Shown: positions 16,060 through 25,432, counted from the stretch's first letter. The stretch: 35,516 nucleotides of DNA from an uncultured Nostocoides sp. (GCA_937873315.1 CALMQX010000014.1:1-35516); one strand, 5' to 3'. Notes: generated by a model not told the origin, from the sequence alone. Numbers and translations: made by a program.

Positions 16060-16923
16060 ATGCATGAGCCCACTCGCCCGGAAACTCGAGCCAGGTCACT
16101 GCTGGTCGCGGCCCCGGTGACCCTGACCGCACTCCTCGGAGTCGCCATCGCGCAACGCCTGGACCGACTGGATTCCGCCCTGGTCTTCGTGGGGATCCCC
16201 TGCCTCCTGGCCCTGGTCCTAGGACTACTCCCCACGAAGCGCAGTTGGGGATCGATCTTCCAGTTCATCACCGTGGTGCTGCTGCTCGCCTCGGCGCTCC
16301 TCCAAGAGGGAGCCTTGTGCGTCCTGATGGCAGCGCCCTTGGTCTACGGGGTGGCCGCCCTTGCGTGGTTCGCTGCCCGCTCGTCCAAGGACGGCGAGCG
16401 CCTGCACGCGCTGGCCCTGGTCCCGCTGCTCCTGCTGATGTCCGAGGGCATCGCTCCCGACTGGCGGATCGCCCCCGAGGCCAGCGCGCGCGCCGAACGG
16501 ACAGTTGGCGCCAGCTGTGCTCTCTTCGAAAGAGCCCTTGACCGCGGACCGCGCATCTCCAGCGATGATCGCGGGACCCTGCTGAGTTGGGCGCGCTATC
16601 CCACCCCGATCTCGGTGACGGGAACCGGCGTGCACGCGGGCGATGAGTGGGTGTGGACCATGCCCGGGGGCGATATTCACGCAGGCGTGGTTTCCGAGGC
16701 GGTGGGGCTGCTGCGCTTTGAGGTCACCGGGGACAACTCGGGCGTGACGCGATGGGTGACGCTGCGCAGCGCCACCCTCGCGTGGAGTCAGCAGTCCCAA
16801 GGTTGCCGTGCCGTCGTCACCATCGACTACCAACGACACCTCGATCCGGCCCTGTGGTTTGGCCCCATCACGGCCGTCTTCATGAACGCCGGGGCCGATG
16901 CGCTGTTGGCGTCATTGGATTGA
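16060..16923 (+). CDS. Membrane protein with a C-terminal SRPBCC-like domain
   Basis: 287 residues, not recognised as a named family. I prefer ATG 16060 (MHEPTRPETRARSLL) because the only upstream ATG (16048) lies inside an operator and the promoter predicts a leaderless transcript. The first ~135 residues hold about five hydrophobic segments (LLVAAPVTLTALLGVAIA, ALVFVGIPCLLALVLGLLP and others). The last ~145 residues look like a START/SRPBCC-type lipid-binding fold (alternating strands, final helix ITAVFMNAGADALLASL); this is inference. The stop is 10 bases before the next gene, so it is the first gene of a three-gene unit ending with the TetR regulator. Confidence 0.75.
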   Translation: MHEPTRPETRARSLLVAAPVTLTALLGVAIAQRLDRLDSALVFVGIPCLLALVLGLLPTKRSWGSIFQFITVVLLLASALLQEGALCVLMAAPLVYGVAALAWFAARSSKDGERLHALALVPLLLLMSEGIAPDWRIAPEASARAERTVGASCALFERALDRGPRISSDDRGTLLSWARYPTPISVTGTGVHAGDEWVWTMPGGDIHAGVVSEAVGLLRFEVTGDNSGVTRWVTLRSATLAWSQQSQGCRAVVTIDYQRHLDPALWFGPITAVFMNAGADALLASLD

Positions 16924-16933
16924 CCTGGCCCTC

Positions 16934-18232
16934 ATGACTGCCGCCACGATCCGCAATCTCACGCTCGCCATCCCCCTGGTCGGCCTGATCGCCCTACTGC
17001 TCGGTCGGCGACCCAGCCCGCGGACCTCGGCAGCGGCATTCCTGGCTGGCCTGTGGGTCGCGGTCGCCATCGCGATCATTCACGCAAGCGTCCCGGACCG
17101 CTGGTGGACTTATGCCGCCAGTCCCACGGCAATCCTGGGCCTGCCGCTGGAAGCACTCCTGGGATGGGCCATCATCTGGGGCGCCGTGCCGGCGCTTGCG
17201 GGCGGCCCGTGGTGGGCCTGGCTATTGGGCCTGGGCTGGCTCGATGCGGTGGCCATGCCGGCCATGTCACCGATGGTGTTGCTCGGGCCCACCTGGTGGC
17301 GGGGTGAACTTCTGGTGCTCGCCGTGGGATTGCTCCCTGCTCTGGTCCTGGGTCACTGCACCCGCACGCGCCGGTGGCTGGCCCTGCGCGTGGGGATGCA
17401 GGTCGCCCTCTTTGGGAGCGTGGTGCTCGTGGGGTTGCCCAACCTCGTGCTCTCACAGACCGGCGGCTCCTGGGCCGCGCTGGGACAGCAGCCCCTGGCG
17501 ATCCGGGCGGTCCTCTTCGTCGTGGCAGCTCTCGCCGCAGTTCTCGCGCTCAGCGCCGTCGCCGAACTAGCCCGGGTCGGGCGGGGCACCCCGTTCCCCT
17601 GGGATCCGCCGGAGCAGCTGGTGATCAGCGGCCCGTACGCGTATCTGGCCAACCCCATGCAAGCGGGCGGGGTGGCCTTGCTGGCAGTGCTGGGCGTCGG
17701 AGTCGGATCGTGGATGCTCGTGGCGGCCGCCGGCTCAGCGGGCCTGCTCTCCTTCGCCGTCTTCGATTGGCACGAGCGGGAAACCCTCGCGCGCAGGTGG
17801 GCGGACTACCGGGCCTGGCGATCCAGCGTGCGGCCCTGGGTCCCGAGCTGGCGCCCCCATGGCCTGCCCGGGTCAGAACTCGACGTAGACGCAGAGTGCG
17901 CGATCTGTCGGGCTACCGGTCGCTTGCTCGCCGCGCCTGGGCTGGCCGTGAGCGCCATACCGGCTGCAGAGAACGGATTGCGTCGCTTGCGCTATCGGAA
18001 TGAGCATGTCGGGGCTGAGGGGATCGCTGCTGTGGGCAGGGCGCTCGAGCACAGGAATCTGGCCTTGGCAGTACTCGGGTGGGGAATCCGGCTCCCCGGG
18101 GTCGACCTGGCCCTGCAATCTTTGGCCGACGCCACTGGGCTCGGCCCCGTGGGCATGCGATGCTCGGATCCGGCATCGCCGCGCGTCCATCAAGGAGGGC
18201 TCCCCCATCGCCGCCGAGCAGACCACAGCTAG
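16934..18232 (+). CDS. Isoprenylcysteine methyltransferase-like membrane protein with CxxC tail
   Basis: 432 residues from ATG 16934. The first ~230 residues contain about seven to eight membrane helices. The part near residues 225-315 matches the ICMT/PEMT type of membrane methyltransferase: VISGPYAYLANPMQAGG, a Gly-rich segment, then HERETLARRWADYRAWRSSVRPWVP. The last ~115 residues carry DAECAICRATGRLLA with a CxxC, reminiscent of the DCC (DUF393) thiol-disulfide family. So this looks like a fusion; methyl acceptor and tail function are unknown. The 3' end overlaps the likely start of the TetR gene by 26 bases. Confidence 0.75.
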   Translation: MTAATIRNLTLAIPLVGLIALLLGRRPSPRTSAAAFLAGLWVAVAIAIIHASVPDRWWTYAASPTAILGLPLEALLGWAIIWGAVPALAGGPWWAWLLGLGWLDAVAMPAMSPMVLLGPTWWRGELLVLAVGLLPALVLGHCTRTRRWLALRVGMQVALFGSVVLVGLPNLVLSQTGGSWAALGQQPLAIRAVLFVVAALAAVLALSAVAELARVGRGTPFPWDPPEQLVISGPYAYLANPMQAGGVALLAVLGVGVGSWMLVAAAGSAGLLSFAVFDWHERETLARRWADYRAWRSSVRPWVPSWRPHGLPGSELDVDAECAICRATGRLLAAPGLAVSAIPAAENGLRRLRYRNEHVGAEGIAAVGRALEHRNLALAVLGWGIRLPGVDLALQSLADATGLGPVGMRCSDPASPRVHQGGLPHRRRADHS

Positions 18233-18827
18233 TCTCAAGGACGCCGTTGTGCGCCTCGTGGCGCAACAGGGCTTGCGGGACCTCTCCGCCCGCATCGTGG
18301 CCGGTGAGGCCGGGGTCAATCAAGCGCTGATCTTCTATCACTTCGGCACTCTCGAGCAGTTGATCGCTGCGGCGATGGCCGAGGCGACCACGGCGATGGT
18401 TGAGCGTTTCTCCGAGCCGTTGCGAGGGGCGCAGACCTTCGCCGAGCTCCACGCCGTGGGGCTAGCCCTGAGCGCTAGCGCACGAGCCGATGGCTCAGCC
18501 GCGCTGCTTGCCCAGGTGATCGCGTCAGCTCAACATGACCCAGTTCACCGGCGAATCCTGCACGAGTGCTTGGCGATGTGGGATGGCGAGGTGGCCGCGG
18601 CGGTTCGTCGAATCTTGGGATCGCGCGGCATGGCGGACGCTATCGACGTGGAAGCCGTGACCTCCGCGATTGCGGCCTCGACCATCGGCATGATCACGCT
18701 TGATGGCGCCCGGGCCGACGGCCCAGATCGAAGCGCGCTCGCAGCCTTGGAGGGCATTACGGGGATGGTGGACCGTGTCTTGCGACTTGTCCCCGCACCG
18801 CTGGCCCGTCGGGTGCTGCGCCGCTGA
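18207..18827 (+). CDS. TetR family transcriptional regulator (ATC start likely)
   Basis: 206-residue repressor-type regulator. The N-terminal helix-turn-helix (ASLKDAVVRLVAQQGLRDLSARIVAGEAGVNQALIFYHFGTLEQLI) is complete only if translation starts near 18207. There AAGGAGG (18192-18198) is followed after 8 bases by ATC GCC GCC GAG; no ATG, GTG or TTG lies between ribosome site and helix 1. The next in-frame GTG (18249) would cut into helix 1. The C-terminal ligand domain ends PAPLARRVLRR. As the last gene of the unit behind two TetR-type operators it probably controls its own operon and the divergent dehydrogenase; the ligand is unknown. Confidence 0.82.
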   Translation: MAAEQTTASLKDAVVRLVAQQGLRDLSARIVAGEAGVNQALIFYHFGTLEQLIAAAMAEATTAMVERFSEPLRGAQTFAELHAVGLALSASARADGSAALLAQVIASAQHDPVHRRILHECLAMWDGEVAAAVRRILGSRGMADAIDVEAVTSAIAASTIGMITLDGARADGPDRSALAALEGITGMVDRVLRLVPAPLARRVLRR

Positions 18828-18852
18828 TGGCGCGGCGGCATACGGTGTCCCC

Positions 18853-19656
18853 ATGACGTTGCACATCGGCGGACACGTGGACTCGGCGGACCCGATCAGC
18901 GAGGCTCAGGCGCGCGGCGCCACGCTCTCACAGATCTTCCTCGGCGACCCACAGAGTTATCGCGGCCCGGTCGTGGACTACCCCGGCGGCGCGCCGGCGC
19001 TCAAGGCCGACGCCGAGGACGCCGGGATTGATCTCTATGTGCATGCGCCGTACCCGATCAATGTGGCCTCGCTGAACAACCGCATCCGAATCCCCGGCCG
19101 CAAACTGCTGCAGCAACACCTCGATGCTGCCCTGGAGATCGGCGCCAAAGGTGTGATCGTGCACGGCGGTCACCTGGGCAAGGACGAGGACGCCGGCATC
19201 GGCTTCGACAACTGGCGCAAGTGCATTGACGGCCTGCGGATGCCCGTGCCGCTGCTCATCGAGAACACCGCCGGGGGCGAGAACGCGATGGCGCGGCGGC
19301 TGGACGCCATCGGTCGGCTGTGGGACGCGATCGGGCTGGCCGACGGCGGCGAGCAGGTGGGCTTCTGCCTGGACACCTGCCATGCGCACGCCGGCGGCAA
19401 TGACCTGGCCGACGTGGTCGAGCGGATCCGATCGATCACGGGTCGGATCGACCTGGTACACGCCAATGACAGCCGCGACGACTTCGACTCCGGCGCCGAC
19501 CGGCATACGAACTTCGGCTCGGGTCTCATCGACGGCAACCTGCTCAGCGATGTCGTCGAATCGGCCGCTGCCCCCGTCGTGGTGGAGACCCCGGGCGGCA
19601 CCCAAGGGCAGAGCGCGGATATTGCCTGGCTCCGTGCGAACGTGAGCGGTGGCTAA
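18853..19656 (+). CDS. nfo: Endonuclease IV (AP endonuclease)
   Basis: 267-residue TIM-barrel nuclease that cuts DNA 5' of abasic sites in base excision repair. The zinc ligands are present in order: His in YVHAPYP, His in VIVHGGH, Glu in LLIENTAG, Asp and His in CLDTCHAHA, His in LVHANDS, Asp and His in GADRHTNFG, Glu in VVETPGG. ATG 18853 is chosen because the protein begins MTLHIGGHVDSAD as expected; no strong ribosome site is visible, and the transcript could be leaderless. A CGGCATAC octamer lies just before the start (18836-18843). The antiporter gene begins 2 bases after the stop. Confidence 0.95.
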   Translation: MTLHIGGHVDSADPISEAQARGATLSQIFLGDPQSYRGPVVDYPGGAPALKADAEDAGIDLYVHAPYPINVASLNNRIRIPGRKLLQQHLDAALEIGAKGVIVHGGHLGKDEDAGIGFDNWRKCIDGLRMPVPLLIENTAGGENAMARRLDAIGRLWDAIGLADGGEQVGFCLDTCHAHAGGNDLADVVERIRSITGRIDLVHANDSRDDFDSGADRHTNFGSGLIDGNLLSDVVESAAAPVVVETPGGTQGQSADIAWLRANVSGG

Positions 19657-19658
19657 GG

Positions 19659-21518
19659 ATGGATGTTGCTGTTGGGCTCATCGCCCTCGCCGTCACCGTG
19701 CTGGCTGGCACTGTGGTCAGCGAGCGCCTGCGGATGCCCGCGCCGCTGCTCTTGATCGTTATCGGCATCGCGGCCTCCTTCGTGCCGAGCCTCCCCCAGG
19801 TCCAGTTGGGTCCCGATGTGGTGCTCTTCGGGCTGCTGCCACCCTTGCTGTATGCCGCCGCTCGGCAGACCTCACTCGTGGACTTCAGGGCCAACCGTCG
19901 CCCCATCCTGCTGCTCTCCGTCGGCCTGGTGATCGCTACGACGGTCGCCGTCGCAGTGGCTCTGCGCTGGGTCTTGCCGGACCTGAGTTGGCCGGTGGCG
20001 ATGGCGATCGGAGCGGTCGTGGCGCCCCCGGACGCGGTCGCGGCCACCGCCATCGCTCGCCGGATCGGCCTGCCACGGACGCTGGTATCGATCCTTGAAG
20101 GCGAGTCGCTACTCAATGACGCCACCTCCCTGGTGGCGCTACGCACCGCGATCGCGGCCATGGGTGGTGGGGTCGCGGCATACGAGGTCGGCCTGGATTT
20201 CGTGCGTGCGGCCGGCGGCGGAGCACTCGTGGGATTCGCCTGTTTTGCTGTTGTCGCGTGGATCCGAAGGCACCTGCAGGACCCGATACTGGACACCGCG
20301 CTCTCGCTACTCACGCCCTTTGCGGCCTATGTTGCGGCCGAGAACCACGTCATCCACGCCTCGGGGGTGATCGCAGTGGTCGTCGCCGGGCTGCTGCTGG
20401 GGCACAAGGCTCCGATCATCCAGACGTCCCGCTCGCGGCTGACCGAGAGCATCACCTGGCGCACGATCGCCTTCGTCCTGGAGAACGTCGTCTTCCTGCT
20501 CATCGGCCTCCAAGCTCGCTGGATCCTCGAGGGTGTCCAGAATTCCGGGCTGGCCTGGCCCCTGGTGATCGCCGCCTGCGGCGTCACCCTAGCCACGGTC
20601 ATCATCGTTCGGCTGCTCTGGCTGTACTCATCGCGGGTCGCGCTGTGGGCCCGCACGGGCCGGGCCGCCCATTCAGTCCCCTGGGCGGGGGCGACCCTGG
20701 TGGGATGGGCGGGAATGCGGGGCGTCGTCACGCTGGCTGCCGCCTTCGTCATCCCGACCGACGTGGAGTACCGCGACCTGCTGCTGCTGATCGCGTTCAG
20801 TGTCGTGGCCGGAACCCTGCTCATCCAGGGCTTGACCCTGCCCTGGCTCACCCGTCGGCTCGGCGTGGAAGCACCGGACCCCGCCGCGGACGCGCTGGCC
20901 CGGGCCACCCTGCTCCAACAGGCCGCGGTCGCCGGCTTGGACCGCCTCGACCAGCTCGAGGGTGATGACTTAGGCGGCGTCCGCGACATCATTCGAGCGC
21001 GGGTGGAGCAACGCACCTTCGCGGCCTGGGAGCGCCTGGGCACGACCAGCGACCGGGAGGCACCCTCGGATGCCTACGCCCGGATGCGGGCCGAAATGCT
21101 CACCGTGGAGCGCCAGCGGGTGCTGGAGATCCGTGACCTGGGGCAGGTGCCGGCCGAGGTTGTTCGCGAGGTGCTGGGCATGCTAGACATCGAGGAATCC
21201 ATGCTCGACACCGCACGGGAGGAGCGTGCTTTCGTGACGAAGGCAACGACCATCCAATTCGGTGAGGAGTGCGCGGAGTTGGCCGCGCTGCCGGCGGTTG
21301 AGACCTCACCGGACCCTGAGTGCGCCTCGTGTGTCGCCGAGGGACTTTCTCCAGTAGCGCTGCGCCAGTGCCTCACCTGCGGGCACATCGGGTGCTGCGA
21401 CTCTTCCCCGGGCCGGCATGCAACTGGGCACTATGAGTCGACCCGGCATCCGGTCATGCAGTCCGCGGAGCCGGACGAGATGTGGCGTTGGTGCTATGTG
21501 CACCACGCGTCCGGCTGA
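19659..21518 (+). CDS. CPA1 Na+/H+ antiporter with C-terminal UBP-type zinc finger
   Basis: 619 residues. The first ~405 residues form a Na+/H+ exchanger with about 11-12 membrane helices and the ion-site motifs VVAPPDAVAATAIARRIGLP and ILEGESLLNDATSLVA. A helical cytoplasmic part follows (LQQAAVAGLDRLDQLEG ... LDTAREERAFV). The last ~70 residues are a ZnF-UBP-like module: CASCVAEG, RQCLTCGHIGCCDSS, GRHATGHYESTRHPVMQ, WRWCYVH, with all Cys/His ligands in place. It would export Na+ (or K+) in exchange for protons; the zinc finger role in bacteria is not known. Start ATG 19659 lies right after the nfo stop. Confidence 0.92.
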   Translation: MDVAVGLIALAVTVLAGTVVSERLRMPAPLLLIVIGIAASFVPSLPQVQLGPDVVLFGLLPPLLYAAARQTSLVDFRANRRPILLLSVGLVIATTVAVAVALRWVLPDLSWPVAMAIGAVVAPPDAVAATAIARRIGLPRTLVSILEGESLLNDATSLVALRTAIAAMGGGVAAYEVGLDFVRAAGGGALVGFACFAVVAWIRRHLQDPILDTALSLLTPFAAYVAAENHVIHASGVIAVVVAGLLLGHKAPIIQTSRSRLTESITWRTIAFVLENVVFLLIGLQARWILEGVQNSGLAWPLVIAACGVTLATVIIVRLLWLYSSRVALWARTGRAAHSVPWAGATLVGWAGMRGVVTLAAAFVIPTDVEYRDLLLLIAFSVVAGTLLIQGLTLPWLTRRLGVEAPDPAADALARATLLQQAAVAGLDRLDQLEGDDLGGVRDIIRARVEQRTFAAWERLGTTSDREAPSDAYARMRAEMLTVERQRVLEIRDLGQVPAEVVREVLGMLDIEESMLDTAREERAFVTKATTIQFGEECAELAALPAVETSPDPECASCVAEGLSPVALRQCLTCGHIGCCDSSPGRHATGHYESTRHPVMQSAEPDEMWRWCYVHHASG

Positions 21519-21553
21519 CCTCGGCACGGCGCGTGCTGGGGCAGTCGCTGGCC

Positions 21554-22204
21554 CTAGGACGTGGACTGCACGTCAATAACGATCCGGCTCGGACCGGTCA
21601 GGGTGAACACCCGGAAGGGTCGCTTGCCGCCATTAATCCCCACGAACTCCTGCCCGATGCCCTCGAATCCGCCGTAGAGGCCCTTGACCTGCGCAAACAC
21701 CGTTCCACGCAGGGCGCTGGCCGGCACCGGCGCAGGAGCTGGTTCGCCATGCTCGGGGTAGTAGACGCCGAACGCGAGCACCTGGAGGATGGCGTCCCCG
21801 GACACCGGGACCGGCTCGCCGCTCGGGTCTGCGATCGCACTCTCGACATAGCCGACGGTGAACCGTGGTGGCTCCGGCCCAGTGAACTCGTAGACGACCC
21901 GGTCGAATCCGCGGTGTCGGCCGACCCGAACAGCGGAGCCCACACCACCCGCACGGAGCTCCGGAATCCCCGGGCTCGACACGTCTGAGGTACCAAAGGG
22001 TCCGCCGGTCGGTTCCGAGCTTGCGGCGGTCGCAGACGGAGACGACGGCGTCGGGACGCTCGCGGACGGCGACGATGAGGTCGACGCGGTGGGCCCAGGG
22101 GTGGTCGGGGTGGGTGCGGGGCTGGAGCAGCCGGCTACGGCCGCCACCGCAGCGAGCGCCAGGATGGCCACGGGTCCTGCGAAGGTGGATCGGGGACGGG
22201 GCAT
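21554..22204 (-). CDS. AMIN-like domain lipoprotein
   Basis: 216 residues. A lipoprotein signal peptide (MPRPRSTFAGPVAILALAAV, lipobox VAGC) is followed by a Pro/Ser/Thr-rich linker to about residue 65. The C-terminal domain (RVGRHRGFDRVVYEFTG, PPRFTVGYVE, RPFRVFTLTGPSRIVIDV) has the pattern of AMIN-like domains that bind cell-wall components. The ribosome site AAGGAGGGG lies 4 bases before ATG 22204 and starts right at the icmF stop codon, so the gene is co-translated with icmF. A link to mutase function is not evident. The gene ends 35 bases from the converging antiporter gene. Confidence 0.85.
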   Translation of the reverse strand: MPRPRSTFAGPVAILALAAVAAVAGCSSPAPTPTTPGPTASTSSSPSASVPTPSSPSATAASSEPTGGPFGTSDVSSPGIPELRAGGVGSAVRVGRHRGFDRVVYEFTGPEPPRFTVGYVESAIADPSGEPVPVSGDAILQVLAFGVYYPEHGEPAPAPVPASALRGTVFAQVKGLYGGFEGIGQEFVGINGGKRPFRVFTLTGPSRIVIDVQSTS

Positions 22205-22213
22205 GACCCCTCC

Positions 22214-25200
22214 TTACACATTGCGGCGGTACTGGCCGCCGACCTCGAAAAAAGCATCGGTGATCTGCCCGAGGGTGCACACCCGAGCAGCGTCCATGAG
22301 GACGGCGAAGACGTTCTCCCCCGCCATGGCCGCAGTCTTGAGGCGCGCGAGAGCGGCCTGTGCGTCCTCGCGGTGCTCCTCCCGAAAGGCCGTGACGCGG
22401 GCAAGCTGCGAGGCCTTCTCGGCCTCCGAAGCCCGGGCCAACTGCAGGCTGCGCGGCGCCTCATCGCCGGCTGGATTGCGGAAGGTGTTGACCCCGATGA
22501 TCGGCAGGCTGCCGTCATGCTTGCGGTGCTCGTAGAGCAGCGACTCGTCCTGGATCCGACCGCGTTGATACCCGGTCTCCATCGCGCCCAGCACTCCCCC
22601 GCGCTCGGTGAGCCGATCGAACTCAGCGAGCACGGCCTCCTCGACCAGGTCCGTCAGCTCGTCGATGATGAAGGACCCCTGTAGCGGGTTCTCGTTCATC
22701 GCCAGGCCCCACTCCCGATTGATGATGAGCTGGATCGCCAACGCGCGCCGCACTGACTCCTCTGAAGGCGTGGTGACCGCCTCGTCAAAGGCGTTGGTGT
22801 GCAACGAGTTTGCGTTGTCATAGATCGCGATGAGCGCCTGCAAGGTGGTGCGGATGTCGTTGAAGTCCATCTCTTGGGCGTGCAGCGATCGCCCGCTGGT
22901 CTGAATGTGGTACTTGAGCTTCTGGCTGCGTTCACTGGCGCCATAACGGTCCCGCATGGCGATTGCCCAGATTCGGCGCGCCACCCGGCCGATGACGGCA
23001 TACTCCGGATCCATGCCATTGGAGAAGAAGAAGGACAAGTTCGGAGCGAAGTCGTCGACCGCCATCCCGCGGGCGAGATAGGACTCGACGTAGGTGAAGC
23101 CATTGGCCAGGGTGAAGGCGAGTTGGCTGATCGGGTTCGCCCCGGCCTCGGCGATGTGATAGCCGGAGATCGACACGGAGTAGAAGTTGCGCACCCCTTG
23201 GTCGATGAACCACTCCTGGATATCGCCCATCATCCGCAGCGAGAACTCGGTCGAGAACAGGCAGGTGTTCTGTCCCTGGTCCTCCTTGAGGATGTCGGCC
23301 TGCACAGTGCCGCGGACGTGCTGCAGGGCGTATGCCGTGAGCTCCGCGCGCTCTGCCCCACTCGGCTCGCGGCCCTCGCGCTCGACGAAGGCGGCGATCT
23401 GCCCGTCGATCGCGGCGTTGAGGAAGAAGGCGAGGATGGTCGGCGCCGGTCCGTTGATCGTCATGGACACGCTGGTCGTCGGTGAGACCAGGTCGAAGCC
23501 GTCGTAGAGCGCCTTCATGTCCTCCAGCGTCGCAACCGAGACGCCCGAGGTGCCGACCTTGCCGTAGATATCCGGCCTCGGGTCCGGGTCTCGCCCATAC
23601 AGCGTGACCGAGTCAAAGGCCGTGGAAAGCCGGGTGGCCGGTTGCCCCTCGGAGAGGAGCGTGAATCGGCGATTGGTGCGGAATGGATCACCCTCACCGG
23701 CGAACATCCGAGCAGGGTCCTCATTGTCGCGCTTGAACGGAAAGACACCGGCCGTGAAGGGGAAGTAACCCGGTAGGTTCTCCCGTCGAAGGAAGGACAG
23801 TATGTCGCCATGGTCGGCGAAACGCGGCAGTGCCACTCGTCGAATGTCGTTGCCCGACAGGGATTCCTTCACCAGTGCGGTATGGATCTCGCGATCTCGG
23901 ATCCGCACCACCTGCTCGTCACCGCTGTATGCCGCGACCGTCGCCGGCCACCCATCGAGCCCGGCCCGCACGTCGGCGGGGATGGATTCCTGGGCGGCCA
24001 CAATGAGGGCAGTCAACTCGACAGGCGCCTTGTCCCCCAACGCTTCTCGCGCCGTCGCGAGGTGCTGCGCCCGACGTGCGGCGGCCGCATACTCAGCGGT
24101 GTGAGCGTGATAGGAGCGAACGGCCTCGGTGATCTCCGAGAGGTAACGGACGCGCTCGGGTGGCACGACTTGGCGGAGCACCGATGAGTGCCGCACGTCG
24201 ACAGGCGGCAGAGCGCCCTCCGAGAGCTCAAGTCCCTTGTCAGACAAGAGGGCTCGCAACTCCTGATAGAGCGCGGTGACGCCGTCGTCATTGAAGGTCG
24301 CCGCCGAGGTGCCAAAGACGGGCATGTCCTCAGGGCTCGAGCCGAATGCCCCGCGATTGCGGATGAGTTGGCGGCCGACGTCGCGCAGGGCATCCATGGC
24401 CCCTCGACGCTCGAACTTGTTGATCGCCACGACATCCGCGAAGTCGAGCATGTCGATCTTCTCGAGTTGGCTGGCGGCGCCGAACTCGGGTGTCATGACA
24501 TAGAGGTTGACATCGGCAAAAGCCGTGATCGCGGCATCCCCCTGGCCGATGCCCGGGGTCTCGACGATGATCAAGTCGTACGCTGCCGCCTTGAGTGTGG
24601 CGATCACCTCGCTCAGGCACTCGGGCACCTCACGGCCCCCGCGGGTGGCCAGGGAACGGAAGTACACCCGGTCCCCGTCCAGGGCGTTCATCCGGATCCG
24701 GTCGCCCAGAAGGGCGCCGCCCCCACGTCGGCGGGTCGGGTCGATGGCGATACAGGCGATGCGCAGCTTGTCCTGCTGATCGACGCGGAAGCGACGAACG
24801 AGCTCGTCGGTGAGGCTGGATTTCCCCGAGCCACCGGTGCCGGTGATCCCGAGCACGGGCACGACGCGCCGGGCTGCGGCGGCGCGGATCGTGTGCTCCG
24901 CGCTGCCCAGTGCCCCGAGCTCGGCGCCGGTGATGGCGCGCGCCACGGCGCTCTTGTTGCCGCTGAGCAGGGCGTCCAGGTCGACCGGAGCGGCGGCATA
25001 CGGGTCGACATCACAGGCGTGCAGAACCTCAGCGATCATGCCGGGCAGACCCAACCGTTGGCCGTCCTCCGGGCTGAAGATCGTGACCCCGGACTCGCGC
25101 AAGCGCGCGATCTCCTCGGCCACAATGACTCCGCCGCCGCCGCCAAAGACCTTGATGGAGCCGGCGCCGCTCTCGCGCAAGAGTTGCGTGAGGTACTCGA

Positions 25201-25432
25201 AGTACTCGACGTGGCCCCCCTGATAGGAGGACACCGCGATGCCCTGGGCGTCCTCCTCGATGGCGGCGTCGACGACCTCCTGAACGCTGCGGTTGTGGCC
25301 GAGGTGGATCACCTCCGCACCCTGGCTTTGCATGATCCGCCGCATGATGTTGATCGCGGCGTCATGGCCATCGAAAAGGCTCGACGCGGAGACGATGCGG
25401 ACCGGGTGGCGAAGCGCAGGATGGTCGGACAT
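22214..25432 (-). CDS. icmF: Fused isobutyryl-CoA mutase (IcmF)
   Basis: 1072-residue adenosylcobalamin enzyme that interconverts isobutyryl-CoA and butyryl-CoA, fused to its own GTPase chaperone. Domains in order: B12-binding (LFDGHDAAINIMRR, Asp21 and the cobalt-binding His23); MeaI-type GTPase with Walker A GITGTGGSGKSS at 195-206, ETPGIGQGD and NKFE; then the large catalytic TIM barrel (PGYFPFTAGVFPFK, SMTINGPAPTILAFF, NFYSVSISGYHIAEAGANP). Start is ATG 25432 with GGAAGGAC upstream; a frame extension to 25462 adds ten unlikely residues. Length is as expected. It probably serves valine or branched fatty acid metabolism. No cobalamin riboswitch was seen upstream; a very long hairpin lies there instead. 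Confidence 0.96.
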   Translation of the reverse strand: MSDHPALRHPVRIVSASSLFDGHDAAINIMRRIMQSQGAEVIHLGHNRSVQEVVDAAIEEDAQGIAVSSYQGGHVEYFEYLTQLLRESGAGSIKVFGGGGGVIVAEEIARLRESGVTIFSPEDGQRLGLPGMIAEVLHACDVDPYAAAPVDLDALLSGNKSAVARAITGAELGALGSAEHTIRAAAARRVVPVLGITGTGGSGKSSLTDELVRRFRVDQQDKLRIACIAIDPTRRRGGGALLGDRIRMNALDGDRVYFRSLATRGGREVPECLSEVIATLKAAAYDLIIVETPGIGQGDAAITAFADVNLYVMTPEFGAASQLEKIDMLDFADVVAINKFERRGAMDALRDVGRQLIRNRGAFGSSPEDMPVFGTSAATFNDDGVTALYQELRALLSDKGLELSEGALPPVDVRHSSVLRQVVPPERVRYLSEITEAVRSYHAHTAEYAAAARRAQHLATAREALGDKAPVELTALIVAAQESIPADVRAGLDGWPATVAAYSGDEQVVRIRDREIHTALVKESLSGNDIRRVALPRFADHGDILSFLRRENLPGYFPFTAGVFPFKRDNEDPARMFAGEGDPFRTNRRFTLLSEGQPATRLSTAFDSVTLYGRDPDPRPDIYGKVGTSGVSVATLEDMKALYDGFDLVSPTTSVSMTINGPAPTILAFFLNAAIDGQIAAFVEREGREPSGAERAELTAYALQHVRGTVQADILKEDQGQNTCLFSTEFSLRMMGDIQEWFIDQGVRNFYSVSISGYHIAEAGANPISQLAFTLANGFTYVESYLARGMAVDDFAPNLSFFFSNGMDPEYAVIGRVARRIWAIAMRDRYGASERSQKLKYHIQTSGRSLHAQEMDFNDIRTTLQALIAIYDNANSLHTNAFDEAVTTPSEESVRRALAIQLIINREWGLAMNENPLQGSFIIDELTDLVEEAVLAEFDRLTERGGVLGAMETGYQRGRIQDESLLYEHRKHDGSLPIIGVNTFRNPAGDEAPRSLQLARASEAEKASQLARVTAFREEHREDAQAALARLKTAAMAGENVFAVLMDAARVCTLGQITDAFFEVGGQYRRNV

